Source of the DNA: Candidatus Saccharimonadota bacterium
Lineage (GTDB): Bacteria > Patescibacteriota > Saccharimonadia > Saccharimonadales > Saccharimonadaceae
Length of the DNA: 64,000 nucleotides
NCBI GenBank assembly: GCA_017431745.1
Contig: JAFRKK010000002.1
Location: forward strand, 16,598-80,597
Direction: 5' to 3'
Positions within the stretch are counted from its first letter, which is position 1. Each line of letters starts with the position of its first letter. Positions 54,535 through 63,500 of the stretch are shown here, one piece after another. A program made the position numbers and the translations under genes. The notes under the pieces were generated by a model. The model made no database searches, was not told the DNA's origin, and saw only the letters and a program-made list of their open reading frames with translations.

Positions 54535-56284
54535 GAAATCTAAGAGCATGTGGCAGTCGTTTAAGGTATTTTTGAAGTCGGTTAAGGGTTATCGTTTACC
54601 GATTCTGATTGCAGTGTCATTGACGGTTGGTTCGGCAATTTTGGGATTATTTATTCCGAAACTTTTAGGTGATATGACAACAATTGCAGTAAATTCGTAC
54701 CCGAATTTAGATTGGTCGGCTCTAGGGAAGAAGGCTTTGCTTGCGATTGCGTTATTTGTGTCTTCGGCAATTTTAAACTACGGGCAGGCATATATTTTGG
54801 CAGTGGTTTCAGCAAAATACACACAAGAGCTGCGTGAGAAAATTTTGGATAAGATTTTCCGTTTGCCGATTTCGTATTTTGACAAACATCAGTACGGTGA
54901 TACTTTATCCAGGATGGCAAACGATGTAGACGTACTGACGACCTCCATGTCGCAGGAGATTGCCGATGTATCGTTGTCGCTGACAACTTTGGTGGGCGTA
55001 ATGATTATCATGTTGACAATCTCGGTGCCGTTGTCGCTCATTTCGTTCGTGGTGGTGCCGATTTCAGTGTTGGTAGTGGGAAAAATCATGCAATATGCAC
55101 AGAAATACTTTAAAGAACAGCAGGATACACTAGGCGTATTAAACAGTGAAATCGAAGAAGACTATTCGGGCGAAATTGTGATTAAATCAAATTCGTACGA
55201 AGATGATGCTTTGGGCGAATTTAGAAAAGTAAACGGAAAACTGACAAAAGTTTCGAGAAAAGCGCAGGTATTTTCATCTTTGTCGTTCCCGGTGACGCAT
55301 ATCTTTACAAACCTAGGTTATGTGGCAGTATGTGCATTGGGCGGAGTATTTGTGGTGGAGGGGCGCATAAATATCGGCGACATTCAGGCGTTTATTCAAT
55401 ATGTGTCACGATTTAATCGGCCGATTACAGAAATCGCATCAACGACTTCAACGTTGCAGGCTTTGCTTGCGGCTTCGGAGCGGGTGTTTGAATTTTTGAA
55501 TGAGCCAGAAGAAGAACCAGACCCGGAACCAGCTCGGGCAATTGATAAAGTGCAGGGCGAAGTGGAATTTCATAATATTGATTTTGAGTATTTGCCGGGG
55601 CGGCCAGTGATACGAGACTTTTCGGTGAAAGTAAAGCCAGGAATGAAAGTAGCAATTGTGGGACCGACGGGAGCAGGAAAAACAACAATCATTAATTTGT
55701 TAATGCGATTTTATGAGCCATCTTCTGGCTATATTACAATCGATGGAGTGCCGACGCGTGAGATGCGAAGATCAGATGTGCGGCGGCTATTTGGAATGGT
55801 GTTACAGGACACTTGGTTATTCTCTGGCACGGTGGAAGAAAACTTACGCTACGGGAAGCTATCAGCCTCGTTTGAGGAAGTTAAGCGTGCAGCAAAAGCT
55901 TCGAATGTGGAGCACATCATTGAGGCGTTGCCAAAGGGTTATAAGACGTTGATTTCGGAGGATTCGGATAATATTTCGGCGGGCGAAAAACAGCTCCTCA
56001 CAATCGCACGGGCAATGGTGGCAAATCCACCAATGATGATACTGGATGAGGCCACCTCGAATGTGGATACCAGGACAGAGCAATTAATCCAAGATTCATT
56101 TGAAAAATTAACGCATGGCAGAACTTCGTTCGTAATTGCGCACCGGCTATCTACGATTCGGAATTCAGATTTAATTTTGGTGATGCGAGACGGAGCGATT
56201 GTGGAGCAGGGGACGCATAATGAGCTTTTGAAATTAGGTGGGTTTTACGCCGAACTTTATAATTCACAATTTGCAGAAGGATAA
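54524..56284 (+). CDS. ABC exporter half with canonical catalytic residues
   Basis: This 586-residue partner of the previous protein has six membrane segments and an ATPase with Walker A GPTGAGKTT, Walker B MMILDEATSNVD and H-loop IAHRLSTI. Its signature is changed to ISAGEKQLLTIARAM (SAGEK instead of SGGQ). In the dimer, this signature faces the other protein's Walker A, so one site has canonical catalytic residues and the other is weak. The cargo may be a drug, lipid or peptide. AGGAAGGAGG precedes ATG 54524. Confidence 0.88.
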   Translation: MPNKKSKSMWQSFKVFLKSVKGYRLPILIAVSLTVGSAILGLFIPKLLGDMTTIAVNSYPNLDWSALGKKALLAIALFVSSAILNYGQAYILAVVSAKYTQELREKILDKIFRLPISYFDKHQYGDTLSRMANDVDVLTTSMSQEIADVSLSLTTLVGVMIIMLTISVPLSLISFVVVPISVLVVGKIMQYAQKYFKEQQDTLGVLNSEIEEDYSGEIVIKSNSYEDDALGEFRKVNGKLTKVSRKAQVFSSLSFPVTHIFTNLGYVAVCALGGVFVVEGRINIGDIQAFIQYVSRFNRPITEIASTTSTLQALLAASERVFEFLNEPEEEPDPEPARAIDKVQGEVEFHNIDFEYLPGRPVIRDFSVKVKPGMKVAIVGPTGAGKTTIINLLMRFYEPSSGYITIDGVPTREMRRSDVRRLFGMVLQDTWLFSGTVEENLRYGKLSASFEEVKRAAKASNVEHIIEALPKGYKTLISEDSDNISAGEKQLLTIARAMVANPPMMILDEATSNVDTRTEQLIQDSFEKLTHGRTSFVIAHRLSTIRNSDLILVMRDGAIVEQGTHNELLKLGGFYAELYNSQFAEG

Positions 56285-56302
56285 AATTCGGCTACTAAAA
56301 AA

Positions 56303-56950
56303 TCACCATATAATAGGGTCTAGCCCGTTTTTTACTAAGAATTCGTTGCATTTAGAAAACGGTTTGCTGCCGAAAAAACCATAGTATGCTGACAATGGTG
56401 ATGGATGGGCCGATTCTAGTACTAAATGCTTTGATGTATCAATTAATGGTTTTTTATTGCGTGCATCGCGCCCCCACAAAATAAAAACTAAATGCGGCCG
56501 TTCGGCGTTTAAAAACTTGATTACTTCTGTGGTAAAAATTTCCCATCCTTTACCGCTGTGTGATTTTGCCTTGTGCGCTTCCACAGTTAAAACAGTGTTT
56601 AAAAGTAATACGCCTTGTTTTTGCCAATTACTTAAACTGCCGCCCGGATTTGCGTGTTTACCGATATCGCTGTCGATTTCTTTATAAATGTTCACGAGTG
56701 ACGGTGGAATTGGCTGAGAATTTGGCACTGAAAAGGCTAACCCTTCTGCCGCGCCCGGAGTGTGGTAAGGGTCTTGGCCCAGTATCACCACCTTGACTTG
56801 TGTTAAGTTGGTCGCAAAGGCTCGAAATACCAATTCTTTGCGTGGGAAAATCGTTTTGGTCTCATATTCCCGGTGTAAGAATTTCGATAGCTCCTGAAAA
56901 TAAGGCTTTTCGAATTCGCTTTTCAAAAACGGTTTCCAACTCTCGTGCAT
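56303..56950 (-). CDS. ung: Uracil-DNA glycosylase
   Basis: Ung removes uracil from DNA. The 215-residue protein has GQDPYHTPG with the catalytic Asp, LLNTVLTVEAHKAKSH, VFILWG and HPSPLSAYYGF with the catalytic His. ATG 56950 lies shortly after TGCTATAAT on the minus strand. Convergent with the ABC gene, 18 bp apart. Confidence 0.95.
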   Translation of the reverse strand: MHESWKPFLKSEFEKPYFQELSKFLHREYETKTIFPRKELVFRAFATNLTQVKVVILGQDPYHTPGAAEGLAFSVPNSQPIPPSLVNIYKEIDSDIGKHANPGGSLSNWQKQGVLLLNTVLTVEAHKAKSHSGKGWEIFTTEVIKFLNAERPHLVFILWGRDARNKKPLIDTSKHLVLESAHPSPLSAYYGFFGSKPFSKCNEFLVKNGLDPIIW

Positions 56951-57080
56951 GTTATAATATATTATAGCATGGCAAATTTGTAGCGGATGGTCTAGGTGTT
57001 TAAATTGATAGTACAGCTGTGATTGAATATCGCGCCATTTGCCCTAAGAGCTATGAATAATTATTAAAGGGAAGTAAGTA

Positions 57081-57686
57081 ATGTATATCGTAATTGAAGG
57101 CCAAGATGGCACCGGCAAATCCACCCAAGCGGGACTTTTGAAAAATTATTTTGAGAAGCAGGGCAAAGAAGTCGTGATGCTCGAAGAGCCGGATGGCGAC
57201 TTGCCGCAAGCGCACGATTTGCACGATATGATTTTGACGCGTGGTTATGATTTGGAACCACTCACCAATGTGTTGCTATTTACTGCCGCTCGCGTAGAAC
57301 TATGGAAAAAGATTGCGGAACCGGTTTTAAAACGCGGCGGGATTGTGATTTCTGCGCGCAATTATTGGTCCACTTTGGCCTACCAAGGCTACGGCGAAGG
57401 GGTTTCGAAGTCTAAAATTATTCGGATTACTAAAGACGCTTTGCCTGAACACTACATCTATCCTGACTACGGGTTTATTTTGACGGTTTCTGACAGGGTC
57501 CGTTTGGAACGTCAAAAGGGTCGCGGCAAAGCTACCGAAACTTTTGAGAAAAAACCTAATGAATTCCAACAGAAAGTCAATGCGGCCTATCCGAAAATTG
57601 CGAAAGATTTTGATCTTACGGTGATTGACGCTGCGCCGTCAATCGAGGAAATCTTTGCAAAAATTAAAGCTAAATTAAATAGTTAA
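57081..57686 (+). CDS. tmk: Thymidylate kinase
   Basis: Tmk makes dTDP from dTMP. The 201-residue protein has the P-loop EGQDGTGKSTQ, EEPDGD and a LID region RQKGRGKATETFEKKP. The family's DR(Y/H) motif reads SARNYWSTLAYQGYG, with Ala in place of the Asp. This is an unusual change near the phosphate site. Ribosome binding site AAAGGGAAG. It ends with a 4-nt convergent overlap with the dCMP deaminase gene, which works in the same pathway. Confidence 0.85.
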   Translation: MYIVIEGQDGTGKSTQAGLLKNYFEKQGKEVVMLEEPDGDLPQAHDLHDMILTRGYDLEPLTNVLLFTAARVELWKKIAEPVLKRGGIVISARNYWSTLAYQGYGEGVSKSKIIRITKDALPEHYIYPDYGFILTVSDRVRLERQKGRGKATETFEKKPNEFQQKVNAAYPKIAKDFDLTVIDAAPSIEEIFAKIKAKLNS

Positions 57687-58216
57687 GCCCATTTTTTGAG
57701 ACGTTTGTACTCCTTGGAATCTTTAGGATAAGAGTCAAGGATGTCCTGAGTGTAGGTTTTGCCGTTTGTCAGGTTGAGAGTTTCGACGTCGGGCATGGAA
57801 GCGAGAAGCCGAATGACGGCTTCGTCGGTTTCGACGTTGGTCATGGATTTTTTAGGATCGGTGGAGTGAGAATTAACGCGGAGCTCACGATAAACAAAAC
57901 GTTTGATGCCTGCCTGAAGGCAATATTTAAGACAATTGTCGCAAGTGGCGACACGGTTATAAAGAGTGCAGCCGGTTAAATCTTGATGGGCAAAAATAAT
58001 GGCGTTCATCTCGGAATGAATAGCAAAATGATATTTCATGGGACGTTCAGTTAGAGTCATTTTGGATTCGTTGGCGCCTTGAATCATACCATTATAACCG
58101 AGTGATACGACACGTTTGTTTTGATCAACTATTACGCAGCCCATTTTGCTACTTGGGTCTTTTGATTTAAGCGCAACCGTTTCGGCGATTTTTAGGAAAT
58201 ATTCGTCCCAATTCAT
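57683..58216 (-). CDS. dCMP deaminase-like (ComEB family)
   Basis: This 177-residue zinc enzyme of the cytidine deaminase fold has HSEMNAI (His67, Glu69) and TCDNCLKYC (Cys92, Cys95) as zinc and proton-transfer residues; DPSSKMGCVIVD and YNGMIQGANE are family marks. It would make dUMP from dCMP and so supply thymidylate synthesis. Promoter TGCTATAAT about 25 nt upstream and AAGGAG as ribosome binding site. Confidence 0.85.
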   Translation of the reverse strand: MNWDEYFLKIAETVALKSKDPSSKMGCVIVDQNKRVVSLGYNGMIQGANESKMTLTERPMKYHFAIHSEMNAIIFAHQDLTGCTLYNRVATCDNCLKYCLQAGIKRFVYRELRVNSHSTDPKKSMTNVETDEAVIRLLASMPDVETLNLTNGKTYTQDILDSYPKDSKEYKRLKKWA

Positions 58217-58256
58217 TTCTACTCCTTATTTGCTACCCCTATTATAGCATGAAAAT

Positions 58257-58319
58257 TTAGTGGGGGGTTGTAAATTTTTACAATTAATGGTAGCGTAGCT
58301 CCAAAATTAAAATAGGAGG
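58257..58319 (+). promoter_or_regulatory. Shared upstream element, copy 2
   Basis: TTTAGTGGGGGGTTG, 19 nt, GTAGCGTAGCTC and AGGAGG. Sequence and spacing match 37711-37773; the distance to the start codon is also the same (21 nt after the C). Confidence 0.7.
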
Positions 58320-58322
58320 AAA

Positions 58323-60002
58323 ATGCGAGGAAAATTTTTTGTCAAAATTAAAATGCGGTTCGTTGTAGCAGCGCTATTTTTGTTGCCCGCGACGATTGCG
58401 CCTGCTGTAAAAACTGTGGAGGCAGCGATGTGTCCTGATGTGAGATTGGTGTTTGCCAGAGGGTCGGGTGGAGAGCGCTGGGAGGACGCAAACTATTTAG
58501 CATATAAAACTGCGCTTGAAAATAAATTGATGCTCAGCGGGCTTTCGTATGAGTTTATTGACCTGGATTATCCGGCGGTGGGGATAGGTTTAGACAAAAT
58601 AGATGTGGCGCTCGGGGCTTTGATGGGTTCGGGCGATGCTTATGAGTTTGGCGAGAGCGTGAAGCGAGGTGTGAAAAATCTTGACAAAATGGTAAATAAT
58701 GGTGCCTGTGTTTCTACCAAATACGTGATTGGCGGATATTCACAAGGAGCGATGGTAGTGTCGAAAGCCTTGCCCAGCTTAAGAGCCGACCGAATTATTT
58801 ATGCGGCGACATTTGGCGATCCAAAAATTTATTTGCCAGAAGGAAAAGGAGTAATGCCGGCGGCGTGTAGAGGTGCTAATTTATCGGATTACCGAATGTA
58901 TGTGCCAGATTGTCGAGCGTACAAGGGTTTACTCGGAGCGTACATTCCGTATGAACCGGCTGATTTTATGGGAAAAGTGGGAACTTGGTGCAATAAACGA
59001 GATGTGTTTTGTAGCTCACATTTGAACGTGAAAGATCATGTGTCATACATTGCGGACAACTTATATGAGGATGCTTCGCGCGTAATTTATGATAAAATTT
59101 GCCAGGAGTTTGGGATAGAAAATACGGTATCGTCGCCGCATGATACGGCAATTCTGATTGATTCGACTGGCTCGATGGCGAGGATGATTGATGAATATAA
59201 AAACCAAGCGCGAGTTTTGGCGGAGCGGACTTTAGCGGCTGGAGGCAGGGTGGCGTTATACGACTATCGGGATTACCAGGACGGCTATGTACCGCGACAG
59301 AGATGTCCATTCGAAACTTGTGATTTAACAAGTTTTGAAGCGGGGCTGGAGGAAATTGTGGCTGATGGTGGAACGGACACGCCAGAGTCGCTACTAGCGT
59401 CATCGTTTGTCGTGATGCAAGAACTAAATTGGAAGATTGGCTCAACTAAATCAATTGTGGTTTTGACGGATGCGGGATACCACGAACCAGATTTTGATTT
59501 GAATAGGACAACCCGGCTTGATGTAGTTGCCTTAAGTAAACAAATTGACCCGGTGAATTTTTACATAGTGACAACTGCAGAAAATACTGCGGCTTATGCG
59601 GATTTGGTAGCAGAGACGGATGGGCGAGTAGCAACAACAGTAGATGAATTGACGGAGTTAACGGATTACATTTTGAGGAGGTACGATTCGTTGCCGCGGG
59701 TAGAGGAGAGTTTTGACAATGCGATAATACCCACTTTGGCGGTTGAATCAGTTAGCGGTGCAGGCTCGGCAGAGGTTTTGGTGAAATTTACTGCGTCAAG
59801 TGGAAGAGCTTTGGTGATTTTGAATGATGCAATATTAGGAGTAGTAGAGGGAATAGAGGTGACGGTAACTGGGCTAGACATGACGCAGGAAAATATTTTA
59901 CAGTTAGTGCCGCTGGGAGATGACGTGAGGGGAGAAGCAGTAGAGGTGAATTTAGTGGGGACTTTGACAGTGCCTAAAGCGCCAAATACCGGAAAAAACT
60001 AG
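58323..60002 (+). CDS. Secreted cutinase-like and VWA-domain protein
   Basis: This 559-residue protein has a signal peptide (about residues 1-35, ending VEAAM), a cutinase-like alpha/beta hydrolase (36-255) with LVFARGSGGE and the nucleophile elbow GYSQGAM, and a von Willebrand A domain (270-450) with MIDAS DSTGSM. A short beta domain follows, and the C-terminus reads APNTGKN. Cutinases of this PE-PPE type are common in Actinobacteria, the usual hosts of Saccharibacteria, and act on lipids or esters of the envelope. VWA domains bind proteins. The tail resembles a sortase motif (LPxTG with Ala) but has no membrane segment after it. Upstream it carries the shared element. Confidence 0.8.
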   Translation: MRGKFFVKIKMRFVVAALFLLPATIAPAVKTVEAAMCPDVRLVFARGSGGERWEDANYLAYKTALENKLMLSGLSYEFIDLDYPAVGIGLDKIDVALGALMGSGDAYEFGESVKRGVKNLDKMVNNGACVSTKYVIGGYSQGAMVVSKALPSLRADRIIYAATFGDPKIYLPEGKGVMPAACRGANLSDYRMYVPDCRAYKGLLGAYIPYEPADFMGKVGTWCNKRDVFCSSHLNVKDHVSYIADNLYEDASRVIYDKICQEFGIENTVSSPHDTAILIDSTGSMARMIDEYKNQARVLAERTLAAGGRVALYDYRDYQDGYVPRQRCPFETCDLTSFEAGLEEIVADGGTDTPESLLASSFVVMQELNWKIGSTKSIVVLTDAGYHEPDFDLNRTTRLDVVALSKQIDPVNFYIVTTAENTAAYADLVAETDGRVATTVDELTELTDYILRRYDSLPRVEESFDNAIIPTLAVESVSGAGSAEVLVKFTASSGRALVILNDAILGVVEGIEVTVTGLDMTQENILQLVPLGDDVRGEAVEVNLVGTLTVPKAPNTGKN

Positions 60003-60205
60003 GTAGAAGAGAGGTGGTAGTGATTGGCGTAGGGGCATTTGTAGGGTTTTAATTTTAGGTTTGAATCATGATCATAGGCGGCAACCTCAGCGGCAAGCTC
60101 GGCCTCTTCTAGGGTATCGTAAATAATCTTGTGGGTTTCGCCAACCCAACAGCGTTTAGGCTCGTAAGTTTGGTTTGGATTTAAGTGTTTATGTCGATTA
60201 GCCAT
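59999..60205 (-). CDS. Small Cys/His protein of unknown function
   Basis: This 68-residue protein starts MANRHKHLNPNQ and ends YKCPYANHYHLSS. One Cys and a pair of His near the end, with a Cys in the middle (KRCWVGETHK), could bind a metal, like a small zinc ribbon. ATG 60205 lies 1 nt after the tatD stop, so the gene is likely translated from the same mRNA. It overlaps the cutinase gene end by 4 nt. Confidence 0.55.
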   Translation of the reverse strand: MANRHKHLNPNQTYEPKRCWVGETHKIIYDTLEEAELAAEVAAYDHDSNLKLKPYKCPYANHYHLSST

Positions 60206-60206
60206 A

Positions 60207-61100
60207 TTATATCCCAAAAAGATTATGAACGTTTGATGTAGTTGCTTTTGCTACTTCATCTACCGGAATCTCCAGTTTCGCTGCCAGCCACTTGGCGATA
60301 TCCGCGATATAGGCCGGTTCGTTGCTTTTGCCTCGGTGGGGAATTGGTGCGAGAAACGGAGCGTCGGTTTCAAGTAGTATTCGCTCCAGTGGTGGAGTCG
60401 CTAAGGTTGTATAAGTCGCGAGGCCATTTACCCCCACATAAAAATTAGTTTCGTTTAGAATCCGTTTTAGTACTTTTTTGCTATCCGTAAATGAGTGGAC
60501 TACGCCACGCACGGTTGGAAAGTTTTCAATCACCGGGAAGAAGTCTTGAAATGCTTCCCGAATGTGAAAGGAGACCGGCAAATCGTTATCGATTGCCAGT
60601 TGAAGCATTTGCTCGAATAGCTTGATTTGTGCTTCGCGATTATAACCTTCATAATGGTAATCTAGCCCGACCTCGCCAATTGCGATGGGTAATTGAGACA
60701 TGACTTCTCGGGGGTCGCGTCCCTCGCTCCCGTCTTCACGTGGCTCGGGCGCTCCATCTCGGCAGCAGCCTCCGAAATCCCCCTCGAAGCGTGTCTCCAT
60801 TTGCCCTTTGGCATTTTCGGGATGAATGCCATAGGTCCAATAAATGTTTTCGTGCTGTGAAGCAAACTCGCGTGCAGCCATCGAATCATCGTGGCTAGTC
60901 CCAATACAAATAATCTTTTCTACTCCCGCTTCGCGTGCTCGAGCGATACATTTTTCCGCTTCTTCAGTACTAAAAAACTCTTTATCATGTAAATGGCAGT
61001 GGCTATCAATGAGAAACGAGAAACCCTCTTTCGAGGACCGTAAGCTTGGCCGAACGGTCTTGAGTGTGTCCGAGGAAGAGGGTTTTCGTTTCTCAGCCAT
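60207..61100 (-). CDS. tatD: TatD-family DNase with two element insertions
   Basis: TatD enzymes are metal-dependent DNases or deacylases. The 297-residue protein has IDSHCHLHD, IGEVGLDYHY, SFHIREAF, GVVHSF and LETDAPFLAP with all metal ligands. The start is placed at ATG 61100 in an 8-nt overlap with typA. Residues 1-30 (EKRKPSSSDTLKTVRPSLRS) come from a type B palindromic element, and residues about 102-136 (GGCCRDGAPEPREDGSEGRD) from a type A element. Without them it would have the family length of about 260. One gene with two such insertions is striking. Confidence 0.88.
   Translation of the reverse strand: MAEKRKPSSSDTLKTVRPSLRSSKEGFSFLIDSHCHLHDKEFFSTEEAEKCIARAREAGVEKIICIGTSHDDSMAAREFASQHENIYWTYGIHPENAKGQMETRFEGDFGGCCRDGAPEPREDGSEGRDPREVMSQLPIAIGEVGLDYHYEGYNREAQIKLFEQMLQLAIDNDLPVSFHIREAFQDFFPVIENFPTVRGVVHSFTDSKKVLKRILNETNFYVGVNGLATYTTLATPPLERILLETDAPFLAPIPHRGKSNEPAYIADIAKWLAAKLEIPVDEVAKATTSNVHNLFGI
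60687..60806 (+). repeat. Palindromic element, type A copy 6, in frame in tatD
   Basis: Arms: from GGGTAATTGAGACATGACTT (60687) to the inverse ending CCATTTGCCC (60806), with several mismatches. The core (CCCGTCTTCACG, CAGCCTCCGAAA) has drifted. It lies in reverse orientation to the gene, yet the frame is open. Confidence 0.75.
61010..61095 (-). repeat. Palindromic element, type B copy 3, at tatD start
   Basis: Arms TGAGAAACGAGAAACCCTCTT (61010) and AAGAGGGTTTTCGTTTCTCA (to 61095). The minus-strand core reads GGACACACTCAAGACC, GTTCGGCCAAGCTTACGGTCC. The right arm includes the typA stop codon; the core codes for the N-terminal extension of TatD. Confidence 0.85.
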
Positions 61101-62910
61101 TTCTTGCCTCCCGTTTACGTTTGATGGGGTCAAGTTGTCGCTTACGAAGCCTCAAGGATTTCGGTGTCACCTCTAAGAGTTCGTCATCTAGTAGAAAATC
61201 CAAACATTGTTCCAAAGACAATTGTGTGTATGGCGTCAACTGAATCGCGCCGTCCGAGGCGTGGGTCCGCATATTGGTCAGCTGCTTTTCGCGGCAAACA
61301 TTGATATCGATATCTTCCTTTTTGTTCGACAATCCCACAATCATACCTTGGTACACGTCTACTCCAGGTGGAATAAACAAAATCCCTCGTGCTTGTGCGT
61401 TATCAAGCGCATAGGCCGTAGAAACCCCAGGCTCAAACGAAATTAAGGCTCCGTTTCGTTCTGGTTTGTAGCGCCCTTCCGAAGCTCGGTATCCGGACGG
61501 GATAGACGACATAATCACCGTACCTTTCGTGGCAGTCAGCAAATTATTGCGTAGGCCAATCAACGCTGCGGTTGAAATTTCATAAACAAAGCGCGTCGCG
61601 CCCGAAGTCGTAATCTCTTGCGATTTAAGCTCGGCCTTCCGTATGCCAAGTTCCTGCGACACCGCCCCGACAAATTCAGGAGACACTTCAATTGTTAGCT
61701 CTTCAATCGGTTCACATTTTACACCGTCAATTTCACGATACACCACTTCCGGCCGCCCGGCTTCTAGCTCATAGCCTTCGCGTCGCATTGTTTCAATCAA
61801 GACTGACAAGTGTAACTCCCCGCGCCCAGAAACTTTATACCCCAAGCCGTCTGGCTGTAACTTCAGAGCGATGTTGGTTTCAAGTTCTCGCTCCAACCTT
61901 TCTGCAATTTGCCGTGAAGTCGTAAATTCGCCTTCACGCCCCTTTAAGGGCGAGGTATTTGGGCCAATATAAATACTTAGGGTCGGGGCTTCGAGTTCAA
62001 TTGTTGGCAGCGGTTCCGGGTTTTCGCCCGTTGCAATCGTGTCACCGATATTTGCCTCCGAAACTCCTGTAATTGCTACGATATCACCGGCAATCGCTTC
62101 GGAAACCTCCTCTTTGCCTAGTCCTTTGTAAACAAATAGGTTGTCGATTTTGCCATTTTTCATAGTATCGCCATGTAGGATTTTTACGCTCTGGCCTTTT
62201 TTCAATTTTCCACTAAAAATCTTCCCGATACAATATTTGCCGAGATAGCTATCACCAGCTAGTGCCGCGATTAATAATTTCGCATCCATACTATTCGTAT
62301 CCACCGATGGCGCCGGAATGTCATTAATAATCGACTCGAAAATCACGCGTAGGTCGTCGTCTAGGTTAGTGGTCTTGCCCGCTTTTCCTTCACGCGCTAC
62401 TGCGTAATAGACTGGATAGAATAGTTGCGATTCGTCGGTTGCCAACTCTAGAAAGAGGCTTTCGATTTCGGATAAAACTTCGTCGATGCGCGCCGCTGGT
62501 TTATCAATTTTGTTGATTATGACTACCGGCTTTAAGTTAAGCTCCAGAGCTTTTTTTAGCACAAACTTCGTTTGCGGCATTGGCCCTTCCTGCGCATCCA
62601 CAATTAAGAGCACGCCATCTGCCATATTCAAAGTGCGCTCAACTTCGCCTGAAAAATCCGCGTGACCTGGGGTATCGATGATGTTGATTTTGTAGCCGTC
62701 GTAATACACGCAGGTTTGCTTGGCTGTAATCGTAATACCACGTTCATGCTCTTGATCCATTGAATCCATTATCAGAGTTTGCGACATCTCCGCCTGATTG
62801 TCGCGAAAAGTGTGCGACTGCTTCAAAAGCCCATCCACTAGTGTGGTCTTGCCATGGTCCACGTGCGCAATAATTGCCACATTCCGAATTTTGTTTTTAT
62901 CTAAAGTCAT
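61093..62910 (-). CDS. typA: Ribosome-binding GTPase TypA/BipA
   Basis: TypA is an EF-G-like GTPase needed for ribosome assembly and stress. The 605-residue protein has HVDHGKTTL, DTPGHADFSGE, NKIDKPAAR, the middle barrel domains and the C-terminal part (SSIPSGYRASEGRY, TPKSLRLRKR). ATG 62910 is chosen: TGTTAAAAT ends 7 nt before it, while the longer frame runs through the promoter. It ends in TGA. Leaderless. Confidence 0.95.
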   Translation of the reverse strand: MTLDKNKIRNVAIIAHVDHGKTTLVDGLLKQSHTFRDNQAEMSQTLIMDSMDQEHERGITITAKQTCVYYDGYKINIIDTPGHADFSGEVERTLNMADGVLLIVDAQEGPMPQTKFVLKKALELNLKPVVIINKIDKPAARIDEVLSEIESLFLELATDESQLFYPVYYAVAREGKAGKTTNLDDDLRVIFESIINDIPAPSVDTNSMDAKLLIAALAGDSYLGKYCIGKIFSGKLKKGQSVKILHGDTMKNGKIDNLFVYKGLGKEEVSEAIAGDIVAITGVSEANIGDTIATGENPEPLPTIELEAPTLSIYIGPNTSPLKGREGEFTTSRQIAERLERELETNIALKLQPDGLGYKVSGRGELHLSVLIETMRREGYELEAGRPEVVYREIDGVKCEPIEELTIEVSPEFVGAVSQELGIRKAELKSQEITTSGATRFVYEISTAALIGLRNNLLTATKGTVIMSSIPSGYRASEGRYKPERNGALISFEPGVSTAYALDNAQARGILFIPPGVDVYQGMIVGLSNKKEDIDINVCREKQLTNMRTHASDGAIQLTPYTQLSLEQCLDFLLDDELLEVTPKSLRLRKRQLDPIKRKREARNG

Positions 62911-62967
62911 AAGGGTAATTTTAACATAGCTTGCAAAAAATATCAATATGTGGTATAATAATAAGAT

Positions 62968-63123
62968 ATGAGTAGTGTGTATTCAAATAGTTCTTTCGGG
63001 GTGCCATCTTTTGCTAGGCAAGAGGTGTATGATTTTGATGCGACGAAAGATAGTTTTGAAATTTACCAGGAGCTAAACGAGATTGCAAAGGAGATTGAGG
63101 CATGTCGGTTAGAAAATTGTTAA
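62968..63123 (+). CDS. Small leaderless ORF (51 codons)
   Basis: TGGTATAAT (62951-62959) is followed 8 nt later by ATG 62968, opening a frame of 51 residues (starts MSSVYSNSSFGV, contains IYQELNEIAKEIEA, ends ENC). It overlaps the next gene by 22 nt in another frame, typical of coupled translation. An acidic helix in the second half looks protein-like. No family recognised. Confidence 0.6.
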   Translation: MSSVYSNSSFGVPSFARQEVYDFDATKDSFEIYQELNEIAKEIEACRLENC

Positions 63124-63491
63124 AAACGCGAATTTCTGGGAAGGCTGAGCGATTAGCTAGCGCGTCAGCGCGAGCCAACAATAGCTTCACCTACGAGGAA
63201 TTGATAAACGCAGAATCAGCGTTGGGGCGGACGCTTTTTGGACCGGTGCCGGAGGGTTGCCGGCGAGAGTTTTTTGAATCAAAGCCGAACGTGTGGATTT
63301 GGCACGAGAGTTTTGTGAATTCGCTCGGACGGATGGAGGAAATGACGATCCGTTATGAAGTGCGGCCAACCGGAGTTTATAAGAAGCCGACAGGGGGGAC
63401 TTATGAACGGCTAGAGGGGGTAGAGCTAGACAATTTCCGACGCGCAGCACGGGGGTATTTAAATCTTGTCAAAACAAAACTCTATTGCTAA
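63102..63491 (+). CDS. Unknown small basic protein
   Basis: This 129-residue soluble protein is not recognised. The first 25 residues are basic (SVRKLLKTRISGKAERLA). FTYEELINAESALGRTLFGPV and RREFFESKPNVWIWHESF give a compact fold with aromatic residues. GGAGATTGAGG precedes ATG 63102, inside the small leaderless ORF, so both belong to one operon. Confidence 0.6.
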   Translation: MSVRKLLKTRISGKAERLASASARANNSFTYEELINAESALGRTLFGPVPEGCRREFFESKPNVWIWHESFVNSLGRMEEMTIRYEVRPTGVYKKPTGGTYERLEGVELDNFRRAARGYLNLVKTKLYC

Positions 63492-63500
63492 AATAGAGTT

